Part shown: positions 31,141 through 41,619 of the stretch, one piece after another
How the letters are laid out: every line of letters starts with the position of its first letter
How positions within the stretch are numbered: the first letter of the stretch is position 1
Assembly (NCBI GenBank): GCA_035079385.1
Contig: JAVHKY010000052.1
Coordinates: 10,230,001 to 10,294,000 of the forward strand
Direction of reading: 5' to 3'
Origin: Aspidiotus rigidus
Taxonomy: Eukaryota > Arthropoda > Insecta > Hemiptera > Diaspididae
DNA: 64,000 bases
The notes under the pieces: model-generated
The model's input: the letters and a program-made list of their open reading frames with translations, nothing else
What the model was told of the DNA's origin: nothing
The model's database searches: none
Position numbers and translations under genes: made by a program

Positions 31141-31152
31141 GGGAAGGGGGGA
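31141..31152 (+). promoter_or_regulatory. polypurine tract
   Basis: GGGAAGGGGGGA directly before the TGTAAG of the 3' LTR; primes plus-strand synthesis. The same tract precedes the LTR at 82. Confidence 0.85.
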
Positions 31153-31447
31153 TGTAAGAGATTCCATCCTCGACATGTCGCGTCACTATCACGTCATCGT
31201 CATCATCTACATTCATTCCTCTTTCATTTAATCGCTTCTCTCTTTTCCTGTCATATCCTGTTAATCTCGTCTAGATGCACAATATCTCGACTCTGCTCTT
31301 GATTTTCAGTTTAGTCTACTTATACGTCTCCTCGCTTTCACGCGTTACTTTCAAACGACTCTGTTTTTGAATTCGTTTATAATCAATAAACACATTCGAT
31401 TCTCGCCGTTTGATTTCTTTGTACTCGCTTAACTCGAGTATCTTATA
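31153..31447 (+). repeat. 3' LTR of the complete Gypsy element
   Basis: Same 295-bp sequence as 26521-26815; followed by the CATA target duplicate and a TA tract. Confidence 0.95.
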
Positions 31448-31451
31448 CATA

Positions 31452-33645
31452 TATATATAAGATTTTTTTGTCCGCGGAACTCCTCCGAAACTACCCGATG
31501 GATTTTTTTGTAACTTAGCCATATTGTAGTAGTATATCTGAAGATGTGCACCTGCAATTTTTTTGAAAATCGGATGAGTAGTTCTCGAGAAATTTTCAAT
31601 TTGTTGAGAAATTTTGCAGTATTTCGAGTACCTTTTTGTCCGCGGAACTCCTCCGAAACTACCCGATGGATTTTTTTGTAACTCGGCCATATTGTAGTAT
31701 TATATTTGAAGATGTGCACCTGCATTTTTTTTTGAGGATCGGATGAGTAGTTCTCGAGAAATTTTTACTTTTGTTGAAAAATTTTTCACTATTACGATAG
31801 CTGCGAGTAGCTGCTTACGTTAGGAGAAGCGGATTTTCCTATACGTTTACCACTTTCGTTATCAGTACGTGTATATTGTGATGAAGAACCTTTCATCATT
31901 CGACAGGTTCATTCTTTACCAAGGGTTCATTGGATTTTATTTCCGATGAAACCTTTTCGTTCAAATTTAGTACACTTGTATCTCGCTTCCCACAGCCCCT
32001 AGAGCGTTGAATTTTGTTTTGTCAAATTTTATTTGTTTTGTTAAATTTATTTTTGAACGGATAGTGGCAATGGCGAGTTGTTCATTTTTCTAGCTATTTT
32101 TCATTATTATTAGTCATACTCGATAGTTTTTTTTTTTTTTTTTTTTTTTTTTTATTATTATTATTTTACGAGCATTATAAACTGCACGAGGGTTATTTGC
32201 TCGGCGTTACAATCTTATTTTAGAACATTACTTGAATTAGGTTAAATTAGGTACGTATTAGTGGAATTGAGTGGCGATCGAACGGAATTTGTTGGTGAAT
32301 TATATGAAGTTGTAGAATTGAGTGGTGCGTAAATAAGTTAGGGTTGAGTCGATGGTTTCGGAGTTGTTGTTTAGTGCTGCATTGATATTGGAAGATATAT
32401 TTAGGGAGGTTCGAGTGGGTTGCAGGACGGGGCATGAGAAATAAAAATGATCAACTGATAAATTTTCTTGGAGACAGCGAGGGCATGATGGAGGAGCGAG
32501 ATTAGTGAGAAGATAAGTATGAGTAAGACGAGTGTGGCCTATTCGCAGCCGAGCTAAAATGACCTCCTCTTGCCTTGAATTTCGTTGGCATGAGGACCAA
32601 AATGTGGGTTCACGTTTTATTTTTCTTAATTTGTTATTCGACTGATTTTAGTGAAAACCTTGAGTTTGAATGATTAAGTACAATTTTTTAATCTTCACCA
32701 AGTGTGCTGATGCGAGACTATACCTGGGTGATTTCACTCTTAATTAATAATTTATTTATTTGTCATTTTTTCATGTATGGGTACATAATTAATAGTGGTT
32801 CATAGTTGATTTGAGGTGTCAAAAGAGATAAAAAGATTATTTTCAATTTGGACTGGCTTTTTTGAGTGAGATTTGAGATTAGACTAACGAGTAAACCGGG
32901 CTTGGGTGCTATATATTTTTACCGAATTTTCTAGCTAGAAAAGTGAGGTATTTTGTTAATACGTTTGGAATGGTTGAAGCGTGAGGGAAGGAATGAGGGG
33001 TTGACTATTGGGTGATTGGTTGCTTCTTTCGTTTCGACATCGATTTTTTTAGTTTTTCGGGATCTCGTTGTAGCTGGATTCCCAGATGAAGAATTTTGGG
33101 GTGGAGTGTGCATAGAAAATGGTGATATGATAGCGTGAAGGCAATTTATGAGTGCACGAGAGGAATAGCAGCTCGAGATAGCTTTAAGAGATGCCAGGAA
33201 TCGGAAGTGATAAAGAATTGAACCACTCATCCTAATATACAGTATACTAGACTAATAATATGCTAAGAATAAGGTATGGGAAAAAATTATTGTAGAGCTC
33301 TTTTTTATTAGAAACAACTGTTATAGCCTCGTGGCAGTTTGGACAAGGGGAGGGGGAGTGGTTTTTCTGGAGACGTTTTGTAGGTTTTAGATGACTCTTA
33401 GCCTAAATTATAACAAAATTCAGGTTTCCTTATTGGATTATAGGTATTTTTACTCTGTTATCTGTTGATGTGACATCGTAGTGATAGAATTTATAAACTG
33501 AGTTTTATTGTTTATTCTACAAATGTTTGACATGATTGACAGGTCATTGGTATTTAATTTAAAGAGAGGGAGTGACTGTCTCAATATTTTTTGCATTGTG
33601 GGAAGAAAAGTCGTGTACTACTCACGCGACTGCGTGAGTGTTTTT
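31452..33645 (+). repeat. U1 composite repeat, copy D
   Basis: The full body, as in copy C: 168-bp tandem pair (31465-31790), T tract and antisense captured LINE (32126-32606), TTTTCTAGCTAGAAAA palindrome (about 32930), and the terminal hairpin with T run ending at 33645. Its R segment is 26376-26516, separated by the Gypsy insertion. Directly to the right begins LINE linker sequence (33646). Confidence 0.85.
32126..32606 (-). pseudogene. 5'-truncated LINE 3' end captured in U1 (copy D)
   Basis: Third copy of the fragment at 8750-9233, antisense, with the same T tract (poly(A)) end and zinc motif. Confidence 0.7.
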
Positions 33646-34171
33646 CATTCTCAGTTTTGGTAGTTTCACCTTTTGATTAAAGTTTGAGTCAATTCGTCTC
33701 AATATTTTGCATACTTCTGGTCTTTGTTTAAATGTTTCTTCCTCAAGATGTTCCACAAATTTATCCCAGCAAGCTCTCTGTAGTTGTCGCGACTTTCTTT
33801 TGGTTTCTTTTGGTTTCTACTGATCTCTTGTTGTACTCTATTTTAACCTCTTGTTTGTGGGTGCTTATCCAACTTCAAAAAGCTTTTTGTTTCTGCTCCA
33901 CCAGTGATTTCATTTCATTATCCCAGGTTCTTGCAGTCTTGTCCTTCTATGTGAGCTTCTATTTGTTGGTCATCTCTTCCCTGGCTAGTATTTATCTCAA
34001 CCACACCTTCTGGATTTTCATCCGCGTTACTCTGTTCACCAATTTCTTTTTCAACCTCCTGTCATATTCTTCGGATGGTACTATCTACCAGCAATTTTCT
34101 TGTCGCTATTGTTCTACTTGCTGCTCAGTCACATCTATCCCCGGATACCTTAATTTGAATTCTTTGTATAT

Positions 34172-35220
34172 GAACGTGAAAGACGAATACTCCGACGTGG
34201 AGTAAAACATGCAAACCGCAGAAAAATAAAAGACGACGAGCGCTTTCAGTTATCCATAAGTTTGGAATTTACAGGAAAGGTAGGTACTACGACCGATGTT
34301 TTAGTTCGTTCGGTCCTGTTGCTCACAAGATGGCTGCTTTTCATAGCCTACTTCACAGACTGACTCGTATTCCTTTGAGTCAGTCTGTCTTCAAGAAAGA
34401 GTTAATCACAATAAAACACCTGGCCAGAGTGAATGGGGTCAATGTCGATGTTGACGTGATGGTTCGGAGGAAAGTTACGAGGAGCCTCCTGGATTCTACC
34501 ACCTCCCTCCCCCGAGACACGATCCGTGATCGCCGTTTGCGTTGGATCAGTCTCCCTTTCCTGGGGAAGTTCTCCCTGCAATTGGGTCGGGCCCTTCGCC
34601 CGTTTGGCTTCAGACCCGCGTTTTACAACCCTACCACAGTCAAGAGGGTGTTTGTGAGACTGAAGGACCCCATACTTGTCGATGAGAGGAGTGGTGTGTA
34701 TAAGTTGGAGTGTGAGGATTGTGGAGGCTTTTATATTGGTGAGACCAGCCGCCAAATGAAAGTTAGAGTAGCTGAGCACCTGAAGTCTTGGAAGAAGGGA
34801 CACTTAGGGGAGTCAGCTTTCGCCGATCACTTAATAAACAGTGGCCACAGCTTCCGCGAAGGATCCGAAAAGCTCCTCCATAAGGCGAATTCCTACCGTA
34901 AGCGTATCGCCCTCGAGAATATAGAGATAATTCGTCATCTCAACACTGACGGTATCACTGTACTCAATTCGTACATTCCGGAAGATGGCCTGATCGAACT
35001 GGTTTATGACTCACACCGTGATTTCTCGTTTGGACGATCTTAATACCTCGTTCTTCTCTTTTGTTCGTCAGTTGCTTTCATTTCAGGCTTGAAGATGGTT
35101 TTTTAACCGAAAGCGCTCGTCGTCTTTTATTTTTCTGCGGTTTGCATGTTTTACTCCACGTCGGAGTATTCGTCTTTCACGTTCATTATGGATAGCCGTA
35201 ACTTGAAGGAACGGATTCGT
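34172..35220 (+). mobile_element. second Penelope-like element, 5'-truncated
   Basis: Bordered by a 12-bp direct repeat TTCTTTGTATAT (34160-34171 and 35221-35232). Just inside the left edge, about 70 bp (34172-34242) is the reverse complement of 35115-35187 near the right edge, the same inverted-tip layout as in the copy at 14.5-16.35 kb. Removing it restores the antisense LINE frame YWEKIYKE|FKLRYPG. Confidence 0.85.
34330..35043 (+). CDS. Penelope C-terminal fragment with GIY-YIG endonuclease
   Basis: 237 codons, open, starting at an internal Met; coding similarity runs somewhat upstream of it. It aligns residue for residue with the last third of the ORF at 13759-16149 (HRLT.IPL.QS, LDSTTSLPRDT, LRPFGFRP, GVYKLECEDC, FYIGETSRQM, AFADHL..SGHS, YIPEDGLIELVY). 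The RT and YVDD are absent. GIY-YIG catalytic residues (Y of GVY, Y of FYIG, R of SRQ) are kept. A truncated, dead-on-arrival copy. Confidence 0.85.
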   Translation: MAAFHSLLHRLTRIPLSQSVFKKELITIKHLARVNGVNVDVDVMVRRKVTRSLLDSTTSLPRDTIRDRRLRWISLPFLGKFSLQLGRALRPFGFRPAFYNPTTVKRVFVRLKDPILVDERSGVYKLECEDCGGFYIGETSRQMKVRVAEHLKSWKKGHLGESAFADHLINSGHSFREGSEKLLHKANSYRKRIALENIEIIRHLNTDGITVLNSYIPEDGLIELVYDSHRDFSFGRS

Positions 35221-35640
35221 TTCTTTGTATATCTTCTCCCAATACGCTATTAGGTCTGTCTCTAGCATTGTGCGTTTGAAGTACAGCTTCATCACAATCT
35301 CATTGATTTCAGTCGTCCACTTCATACGTTATTGTACTGTACTTCCGGTCTCGGTAGTATTGATGGACATTACATGATCCGCGATGGGGTTGGTATTGGA
35401 GATATCATTGTGCCTAACATTCGACTTTTTCTTCCTGTTTGTTGCACTAGGTTGATGCAACTTGGTCCCTCAGCCATACAGTCCCGTTAAGTGAAACCCC
35501 TTCACCCGACTCGTCTGAGGCTTAGCTTCTAGTGCTTACCATCTGTCTTATAAAGGTTCTCCTTTTATACTTCCGGACAAGTTTTTAGACAATGGTTGTA
35601 GCCGTGAGGGTCACAGCTTAAGAGTCCCCAGGACGACCGT

Positions 35641-36022
35641 CACAAAAAAATATGCTGTGTAAAATGATAACGTGCAGCTTAACGCGCTAGTTGGTTATCT
35701 GGTGTGTACTATTGGAGTACAAGAATTGCAATCCGCTCTACTTATACCAAGTGAGATAGTGCCGTAGTTTACTGTTGTGATCAATGAAAATAGGCGGTCA
35801 TCTCTGATTGGCTAAAATTATTTGCGATTCATTTCTCGTTTAAATCACATGGAAACGTAGGTTGACTTGCGTTTTCCCGCGTTTTCTGTTGAAAATAACA
35901 AATCGAAATCTTTTTCTCAAATCTAGTTACTTTGTCGGTGTTGCTATCGCCTAATTTGTGACGATTGTTTCCTGTTTTACCGACAAGATTTTCTATATTT
36001 TGTAATATTATGTTCATTGCAG
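35641..36022. other. no gene recognised
   Basis: AT-rich; ends in a plausible splice acceptor, TTATGTTCATTGCAG, at 36022, used by the carbonic anhydrase fragment. Confidence 0.4.
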
Positions 36023-36399
36023 AATTGACGAGAGGTCCACTGGGCAGTAAATACAAATTAGAGCAGTTTCATTGTCACTGGGGTTGTCATGACACCAAAG
36101 GTTCGGAGCATACTGTCGATAGGCTGGAGAGGTACGTTCAATTCAATTTTAGTAAAAGTAATTCAAGAACATATTTTTAATAAATTGTCATCTTTTAGTT
36201 GCATTTAGTACATTGGAACTATCATAAATATGCGACGTTCAAAGAAGCTTGTGTTAATTCAGATGGTTTGGATGTACTATCATTAAAGGTGATCTCTAAA
36301 CCTCGTAACTTCATAAGCAATCTGAATTCTGTCCTTCGAAATAGGACTAATATAAACTTTAATAAAATTCACATTTCTATTGGGAGGAATCTGAATTGA
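36023..36399 (+). pseudogene. alpha-carbonic anhydrase fragment (two exons)
   Basis: Exon 1 (36023-36131) encodes LTRGPLGSKYKLEQFHCHWG...GSEHTVD; exon 2 (from 36199, after TCTTTTAG) encodes LHLVHWNYHKYATFKEA..DGLDVLSLK and continues to a TGA at 36397. The three zinc ligands are present: both His of FHCHWG and the last His of LHLVH. The gate residue E of SEHTV is present too. The boundary before LHLVHWN is a conserved intron position in this family. But the phases do not match (exon 1 leaves two bases, exon 2 needs none), the usual YAAE piece is missing, and the C-terminal third is replaced by a stop. It is best read as a decayed, non-retroprocessed gene copy. Confidence 0.7.
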
Positions 36400-36431
36400 G
36401 ACGCGAGAGCGGGAGTCCCTGTGTTTTCGGT

Positions 36432-36551
36432 AGTGAAGATACCTAAACAGATTACTCTTTTTAAAATGGGCTTGTATATACCCCTAAAAGTCCGTGTAAA
36501 TCGGTCTTACAATTCCATTTTAAAATGAGTAATCTGTTTAGGTGTCTTCAC
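36432..36551. repeat. foldback with ~37-bp arms
   Basis: AGTGAAGATACCTAAACAG... (36432-36468) is the reverse complement of 36515-36551 with one or two mismatches, loop about 46 bases. Small MITE or hairpin RNA source. Confidence 0.7.
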
Positions 36552-36587
36552 TTTTCATGTTCTCTCTTAGTACATTCCGTTTGTAAT

Positions 36588-36622
36588 TCCTGATGATGTC
36601 ACGTGAGCGACGAAACGTCGAT
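36588..36622 (+). ncRNA. hammerhead-ribozyme-like core, probably a retroelement 3' end
   Basis: CTGATGA, a hairpin GTCAC-GTGA-GCGAC (one A.C mismatch, GNRA-type loop), then GAAAC: the conserved core of a hammerhead ribozyme in the correct order. Penelope-like elements are known to carry hammerhead motifs. I see only about two base pairs of stem III and no good stem I, so activity is doubtful. The A-rich tail after it (AAATAAATTTTAAAAAATAG) suggests a retroelement 3' terminus. Confidence 0.35.
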
Positions 36623-37182
36623 TTTCATTTAAAATAAATTTTAAAAAATAGTGGTATAAAGTGCCGATTCTTTTGTTTTTTAATATTATCATCTTTAGGG
36701 TGATACAAAAAGTGTGGAAGTAATTGATGAAGTATAAGTGTTTATAAAATGTAGTAGAATAAATATATTATGAAGAAAATAGTTGTAAAGTCTTCAGCAT
36801 TGTTACTTGAAACTGATTTGATAGATTGTGGAATTTAAAAGGCAGATCTGGTAGATTTTAGTTTGGGATATGAACAAACTTTTTTTATTGTTTAATGGGT
36901 GTTGAATTTAGAATCTATATTATTTATGTGATGATTTTTCTAATGAATCATTTTTCGAGAAAACTTATTTTAATCTCAATGTCACTTGTTATTAGATTAA
37001 AAGAGGAGAAGATCATAAATTAATTAGAAGTGAAGAATTTTTTTTTTCTCTTGTTCAATAGGTTCTGTATTTAGTTTCTATATTTTTGTAATTGTTGAAT
37101 TCATTCAGCCAATGAGTAATTGTAATAGAATTATACTCGTGTATTTATTTCAGTAAAAAATATTGTTGATTTTGGTTTTTAG

Positions 37183-37934
37183 AAGAAATACTAATGTTGA
37201 TGAGGGGAAAAGTACAGTTACTCCGTCATCTTCACCAATGAAGAAATTCTTGCCCAATAAAATCAAAGAGAATGAAAGTGGACACGTATCACCATTATGC
37301 TCGCCATTAAAACGGCAAAAAATTTCAAATGGTAAGTTGGAAATAATTTCAACGTTTTAGATACCTAAGTACAAAACGCCTATGAGTCAGATGGGATTTG
37401 GTATTGAAAATTCAAGGAAGCCTACACCTAGGTGAAGTTAGTATAAAACAGGCCTGGACTTGGAAATATGAGTCATAGTATTGAGAATTCTAAAAAGCCT
37501 AGACCTAGATAAGGTAGTATAGAGAAGTTAATATAAGCCTAGTATAATATAGTTTGAGAGTCGAAATTTTTCTCGAATGGTACTGAGAACATTATTGACT
37601 CCCATAAGAAAACTCAGGGAACAATTTGATCATTAATCAAAATTTAGAAATAAGAAACGAATAAGGAATTCAATGTTGATAGTGAGGTTGTGGAAATACC
37701 CAAGTATTTGAAAATGTATTTTGTATCAAACTTATACTCTTCCTTCAAAAGAATGAACAAATGACCAAATTCAATAAACTCTTATGGAAAAATTCATCTT
37801 AAAAAAGTTTGTTTACATTTCTTTAAGCACCATCAAATTCAAATATCAAAACCCAGCTTGTTTTTGAAGTCACTGTGAACAAAGAGGATTATAAAATTGG
37901 ATTGTCATTCAACTTGGGCACCTATATTGTATGG
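37183..37934 (+). CDS. two phase-compatible exons of an unrecognised gene
   Basis: Exon A, 37183-37331, sits between TTTTTAG and GTAAGT and encodes a polar segment with PSSSPMKKFLPNK and SPLCSPLKRQKIS, resembling disordered regions with SP/KR motifs. Exon B, 37828-37934, sits between CTTTAAG and GTAAAA and encodes NIKTQLVFEVTVNKEDYKIG. Exon A ends in phase 1 (G) and exon B begins CA, so they join as GCA in an open frame. I do not recognise the protein. Flanking exons are not identified. Chance is possible, but splice sites, phase and protein-like composition agree. Confidence 0.4.
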
Positions 37935-38609
37935 GTAAAACCATCACCCATTTTTGTGGCAAAAGCAATTTCTCAAGTTCTCACCCATACCTATATAACG
38001 ACGATGTTAAAATTGCACATTTTGATTATCAATTACTCAAGAACGGCTGCATCATGGCTGCATTGTAGAAAAAAAAAATATATAGTCTTGCAGACTTGAT
38101 CTATAATTAGAATACTGCATTGCTCAACAAAATAGCAATTTGCACCCATGATAATTTAAATTCAAAATTATCCTAATCGAACGTGTTCAAATGATAGAAA
38201 ATTGATTTTTGTATTAGTGGAAAATTCTACGACTCTAAAAGATTTGGATAACCTTTTTTATTGAGAGAAAAAAAGAAAAAAACAATTCGAATAAAATATT
38301 AATGCAAAACTACTACTACAAAAAAATAAAAAAAATAAATAAAAAAAAAAAAACAAAAAATTTCCTATACCTAATTTAATACTCTGCTGGAAGAGAATTC
38401 TAATGCAGATACAATTGTAACAGGGATAATTTTTCACTCCAACAGTGATCTTTCTAATCAATATCCGGCTCCACAACTTTTTGTCCACAGACATTTTGTA
38501 CAGAGGATTTGAGTGGCTTAACCTGAATGAATTTTCCAACTACTACCTTATGTAACTTAGTCCTGAGAATTTTGATGTAGGAAAATTATTGCTTCTACGA
38601 GTTACTTGC
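37935..38609. other. no gene recognised; A-rich tracts
   Basis: Contains A-rich simple sequence at 38268-38360. The antisense ORF at 38258-38539 is mostly poly-Phe from that tract and is not supported. Confidence 0.45.
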
Positions 38610-39065
38610 ATACGCTCTTCTGAAGTCTGGACTACACCATTGTATGACTCGTAGAAAATACAAAACATGACCCTTCCAACGTCCTGATATGCCGTCGAGT
38701 GACTTATTTTGTACCCTTTGTACATGTAGGCCTTGATTGTTTTGGCCCTCTACATTTGAGGAAAGGATGGTACCGTAACAAAGGCTTGTGGCTGTTCCTT
38801 TGTTTGTTATTAACATGCACTATACATCTTGAACTGACGTGCAACCTCAGTGGTTATGAATTTCTCTTGAAATTTATCAACTTTACTAGAATTTGAGGAA
38901 CTCCAGTTTTTGTTGTCAGTGACAACAGTACTAATCTGACATTTATTCAACCTGCTGTCAGTACGCATATCTCCTTGACTGATTATGAAGTCACCATCCA
39001 TGATCTTAAAGTAAAAAAGCATTTCCTCCCCAACAGAATTAATTGGTACTTTATACCTGCCTAGC
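38610..39065 (+). pseudogene. BEL/Pao integrase fragment
   Basis: Translation in mixed frames gives CMTRRKYKT..PFQRPDMP, then VPFVHVGLDCFGPL, LTCTIHLELTCNLSGYEFL, then VFVVSDNSTNLT and INWYFIPA. These match in order the BEL/Pao integrase (linker, F.HVGLDYFGPL with the first catalytic D, A.HLEL, SDNG.NF with the second D, W.FIPP..PHFGG). Stops and substitutions (SDNS for SDNG) show it is dead. No LTRs were found nearby. Confidence 0.7.
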
Positions 39066-39329
39066 TCGGAATACTTTTGATTAGACTGGTCTTAATGACT
39101 GACTTTCCAGCTGCGGAATCTGCATACATGTCAATATCACAATCAATTTTGGAGTTCCATCCTAATATGTAAATGTTGTGTTTTGTAGATTTTTATTTCT
39201 TGGACCCTTCACATTGGTCCCGGAGTTGTTTGATCCCCTGCAACTCCGGAGTAGATTTTCCCTTCTTTTCTTCTGAGGATTTTGACTTTGGATTATTGAA
39301 CCAGATATGACTTTCTTCATTGCAGCTAA
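39066..39329. other. no gene recognised
   Basis: Short gap between the BEL/Pao and R1-like relics; a minus-strand ORF of 63 codons here (39162-39353) has no family resemblance. Confidence 0.4.
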
Positions 39330-40560
39330 AACAGCGTCGTCTATCTCTACCACCTTCTTCCTTGACCGTGATAGTCGAGTTACTTGTGAGATATCTGAAG
39401 GAAAGAAATATAATCTCTAGCAGTCAGTACAGTTTTCAAACTGGTCGCCTAACATCAAATGCTGGAATCCGACTGAATAGGATAGACAAGTCAGCAATTG
39501 CTACGCGTCAGTTTTGCGCAGCCGTCAGGCTCGACATGAGAAATGTGTTCAACTTGATTCCATGGAAGAGGATATTGGAAGCCCCCGTGGACGCAGAAGT
39601 GCCCGCATACCTGCTCAGGACGATCCGCAGCTATCTTAGCTGTTGTGAAATCAAAGCAGAGACGTCTGCTAGTACAGTAAAGCGCCCAGTTACTTGTGGG
39701 GTGCTGCAGGGATCGGTTCTTGGGCCGCTGTTGTGGTGCGTCGCATTTACAGAGATTTTTAAGATGAAGTTAATCTCATCTGCTACGCAAATGACACACT
39801 GGTCGTATGCACTGCCGAAACATAGCGGTGGAGAGCAGGGTAAATCGGGCCCTAGTGGTATTAATATGTTGGATCCAGTCGTCTAGACTAGAACTTGCAG
39901 TAGGAAAGACAATTTTATTCATAACCCGTTGAAAGTTCAGTCCACCCACCTTTCGCCTACAAGGTGTAAAAATTGAAACCAAGAAGTAAATGAAGTACCT
40001 AGGCATCTGGTTTGACTCAACGCTGAGTTTCAGGCACCATTTCCTGATGGTAGCGGAAAAGGTAGGCAGGGTAGTTGCATACCTCAAGCGCCTGATGAGG
40101 AACCAAGGAGGACCGAGAGAAGCAAGAAGAAGGATTATGATGAGCACCATCTTTGCATTCCTCCCATATGGTGCCCCAGTATGGGCTGAATCAATGAAGA
40201 TACCACACTGAAGGAGAAAGATGGTAAAGATTTAACAAAGAGTTGCGCTGAGGTGTGTTAGTGCCTATCGCACTGTCTCGACAAAGGTTCTTTGCATATT
40301 AGCATGTTCACCACCAATCGAGCTCCTTGCTGAGGAGAGAGTTGTGGTGTTCAAAGCAAAAAAGACAACAATGACCAATCGAGAGGCTTTACGGGTCAAG
40401 CAGGAGGCCAGGCGCCCCTTGCTTGCTAAATGGAAAGCAAGAATTGCCCAGAGTAAGCTGGGTATGTGGACAGCCCGTGTGTTGATACGCGACCTTTGTG
40501 AGTGAATGAACCGAGTCCATGGTCAGCTGAACTTTTACCTGACGCAAAAGCTAAGCGCCC
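39330..40560 (+). pseudogene. R1-clade-like LINE, RT and C-terminal part
   Basis: Segments in order: YSFQTGRLTSNAGIRLNRI, AAVRLDMRNVFNLIPWKRIL, VPAYLLRTIRSYLSC, TCGVLQGSVLGPLLW, then, in another frame, a YANDTLVV catalytic box (YxDD with D to N), then YLGIWFDSTLSFRHH, FLPYGAPVWAESMK and a C-terminal piece with PSPWSAEL. The wording is very close to the antisense copy at 17.44-20.06 kb. The endonuclease is absent, and frameshifts plus the changed catalytic Asp show it is inactive. Confidence 0.85.
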
Positions 40561-41217
40561 TTCGTTTTCGCGAATAGAAATTATAAATATTGACAAATTT
40601 TACCTCGGTATCGGGTGGACTTTAATAATGGCAATCAAAGCGGTCCAAACATTGTAAAAATTTATAAATTTTTGTAACACACGTTCAAAAATAAATTTGG
40701 TCAAAACGTGTTCTCAAAAAATTTGATGTAGTTGGAAGTTTTTGTTACAAGGCCGTGGCACACTGCCTTATGTATGCTGGCGAACAATGACTGACTCCAA
40801 GATGGTCGGACGAAACCGATCACTTGTACATCTTTTTCGACGCTATACCTTGACCTGCTCGAATCTAGATAAAATAGAATGAAAATAGGAAGGATGGGAA
40901 CACATATAAGAATAAAGGATAGATAGATGGAATGATGTATAAGAGAGAGAAAGAGGAAAAGGAAAAAAGATTTTTTGATACGATGCAAATCGAAACATAA
41001 GCGATGCAAATTGAAACATAAGCGTCAAGTTCATTTCTCACCTACACACACTAACACACACTAACACACACTAACACACAATATCCTGAATCACGAAAAG
41101 TGGTCCCATTTCAGATATACATTAACCAAAGGACTTGAACCCAAGGATTACCAGATGGCGGCTACTAAGAATTTGTTATGAAAATTGAATACCAACCTGG
41201 TACAGTCATGTGACAAT
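40561..41217. other. no gene recognised; short minisatellite
   Basis: 41041-41082 holds about four units of CACACACTAA. The antisense ORFs at 40701-41034 are hydrophobic by composition and lack family resemblance. Confidence 0.5.
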
Positions 41218-41602
41218 TCATGGCCGTCTCTATAGTTATAGGCCGGTAGACTAAATCTGTCAACGCTGCAATCAGCCTCCTCACATAGACGATTCGGGTT
41301 GCGTGCGGCAAAGTGTTACAGTACGGCACTTTGTCCGCTACCACGACTTTTCATTTTCAAATAATGATTGCCGTTTGTTTACGAGTGAACGGATTTCAAA
41401 GAGAGTACCCGCAAAAAATAGAAAAATGTTCGTTCTTTAATTTGAGTTCTCTTCACTTTTTCTTTAAAATGCCCCGTATTTGAGAAAAAATCGATTATTT
41501 GAAATCTTTTGGGTGTTTCCCATAAGCGCGCATGTAAACGTTAGTCCCCTGGCGCTGTTGTCATTTTTCAGCCTACCGGCCTGTAACTAGAGACGGCCAT
41601 GA
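41218..41602. repeat. 385-bp MITE with ~32-bp TIRs
   Basis: TCATGGCCGTCTCTATAG... at the left and its inverse ...CTAGAGACGGCCATGA at the right, both including TACCGGCC or GGCCGGTA. Interior non-coding. Terminal sequence related to the element at 1309-1806. Confidence 0.75.
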
Positions 41603-41619
41603 CTCATTCATCAGAAATC

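Larger units (their letters stand above)
26521..31447 (+). mobile_element. complete Ty3/Gypsy LTR retrotransposon
   Basis: Two 295-bp LTRs (26521-26815 and 31153-31447) begin TGTAAGAG and end GTATCTTATA. I see no difference between them by eye. The 4-bp target CATA is duplicated at 26517-26520 and 31448-31451. Gag and pol are intact and there is no env. A polypurine tract precedes the 3' LTR. I do not see a TGG-type primer binding site right after the 5' LTR (sequence AATTCAAAAACG), so priming is unexplained. Identical LTRs and open frames mean a recent insertion, later than U1 copy D in which it lies. Confidence 0.95.
33646..35640 (-). pseudogene. LINE 5'/linker region, antisense, split by a Penelope insertion
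   Basis: On the minus strand, from about 35640: VSLNGTVWLRDQVAST-type sequence, then KWTTEINEIVMKLYFKRTML..YWEKIYKE (to 35233), then, after the Penelope insert, FKLRYPGIDVTEQQVEQ (from 34160) and the linker WDNEMKSLVEQKQKAF...KRNQKKVATT (33.8-33.95 kb). The KWT..N..Y..L..YPGI.VTEQ segment has the spacing of a Myb-like DNA-binding piece seen at the N-terminus of some LINE proteins; this is from memory. The linker end matches 25078-25322. Frameshifts are present. Confidence 0.6.
36400..37182. other. intergenic or intronic sequence with a foldback and a ribozyme-like motif
   Basis: AT-rich; no ORF recognised. Holds the foldback at 36432-36551 and the hammerhead-like core at 36588-36622. Ends at a plausible acceptor TTTGGTTTTTAG (37182). 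Confidence 0.45.

Noticed and set aside
33732..34205. 157-codon plus-strand ORF
   Set aside because: It is the complement of LINE linker coding sequence; hydrophobic only because it is antisense, and it spans the Penelope target site.
38258..38539. antisense ORF with poly-Phe/Ser
   Set aside because: Produced by the A-rich tract at 38268-38360.
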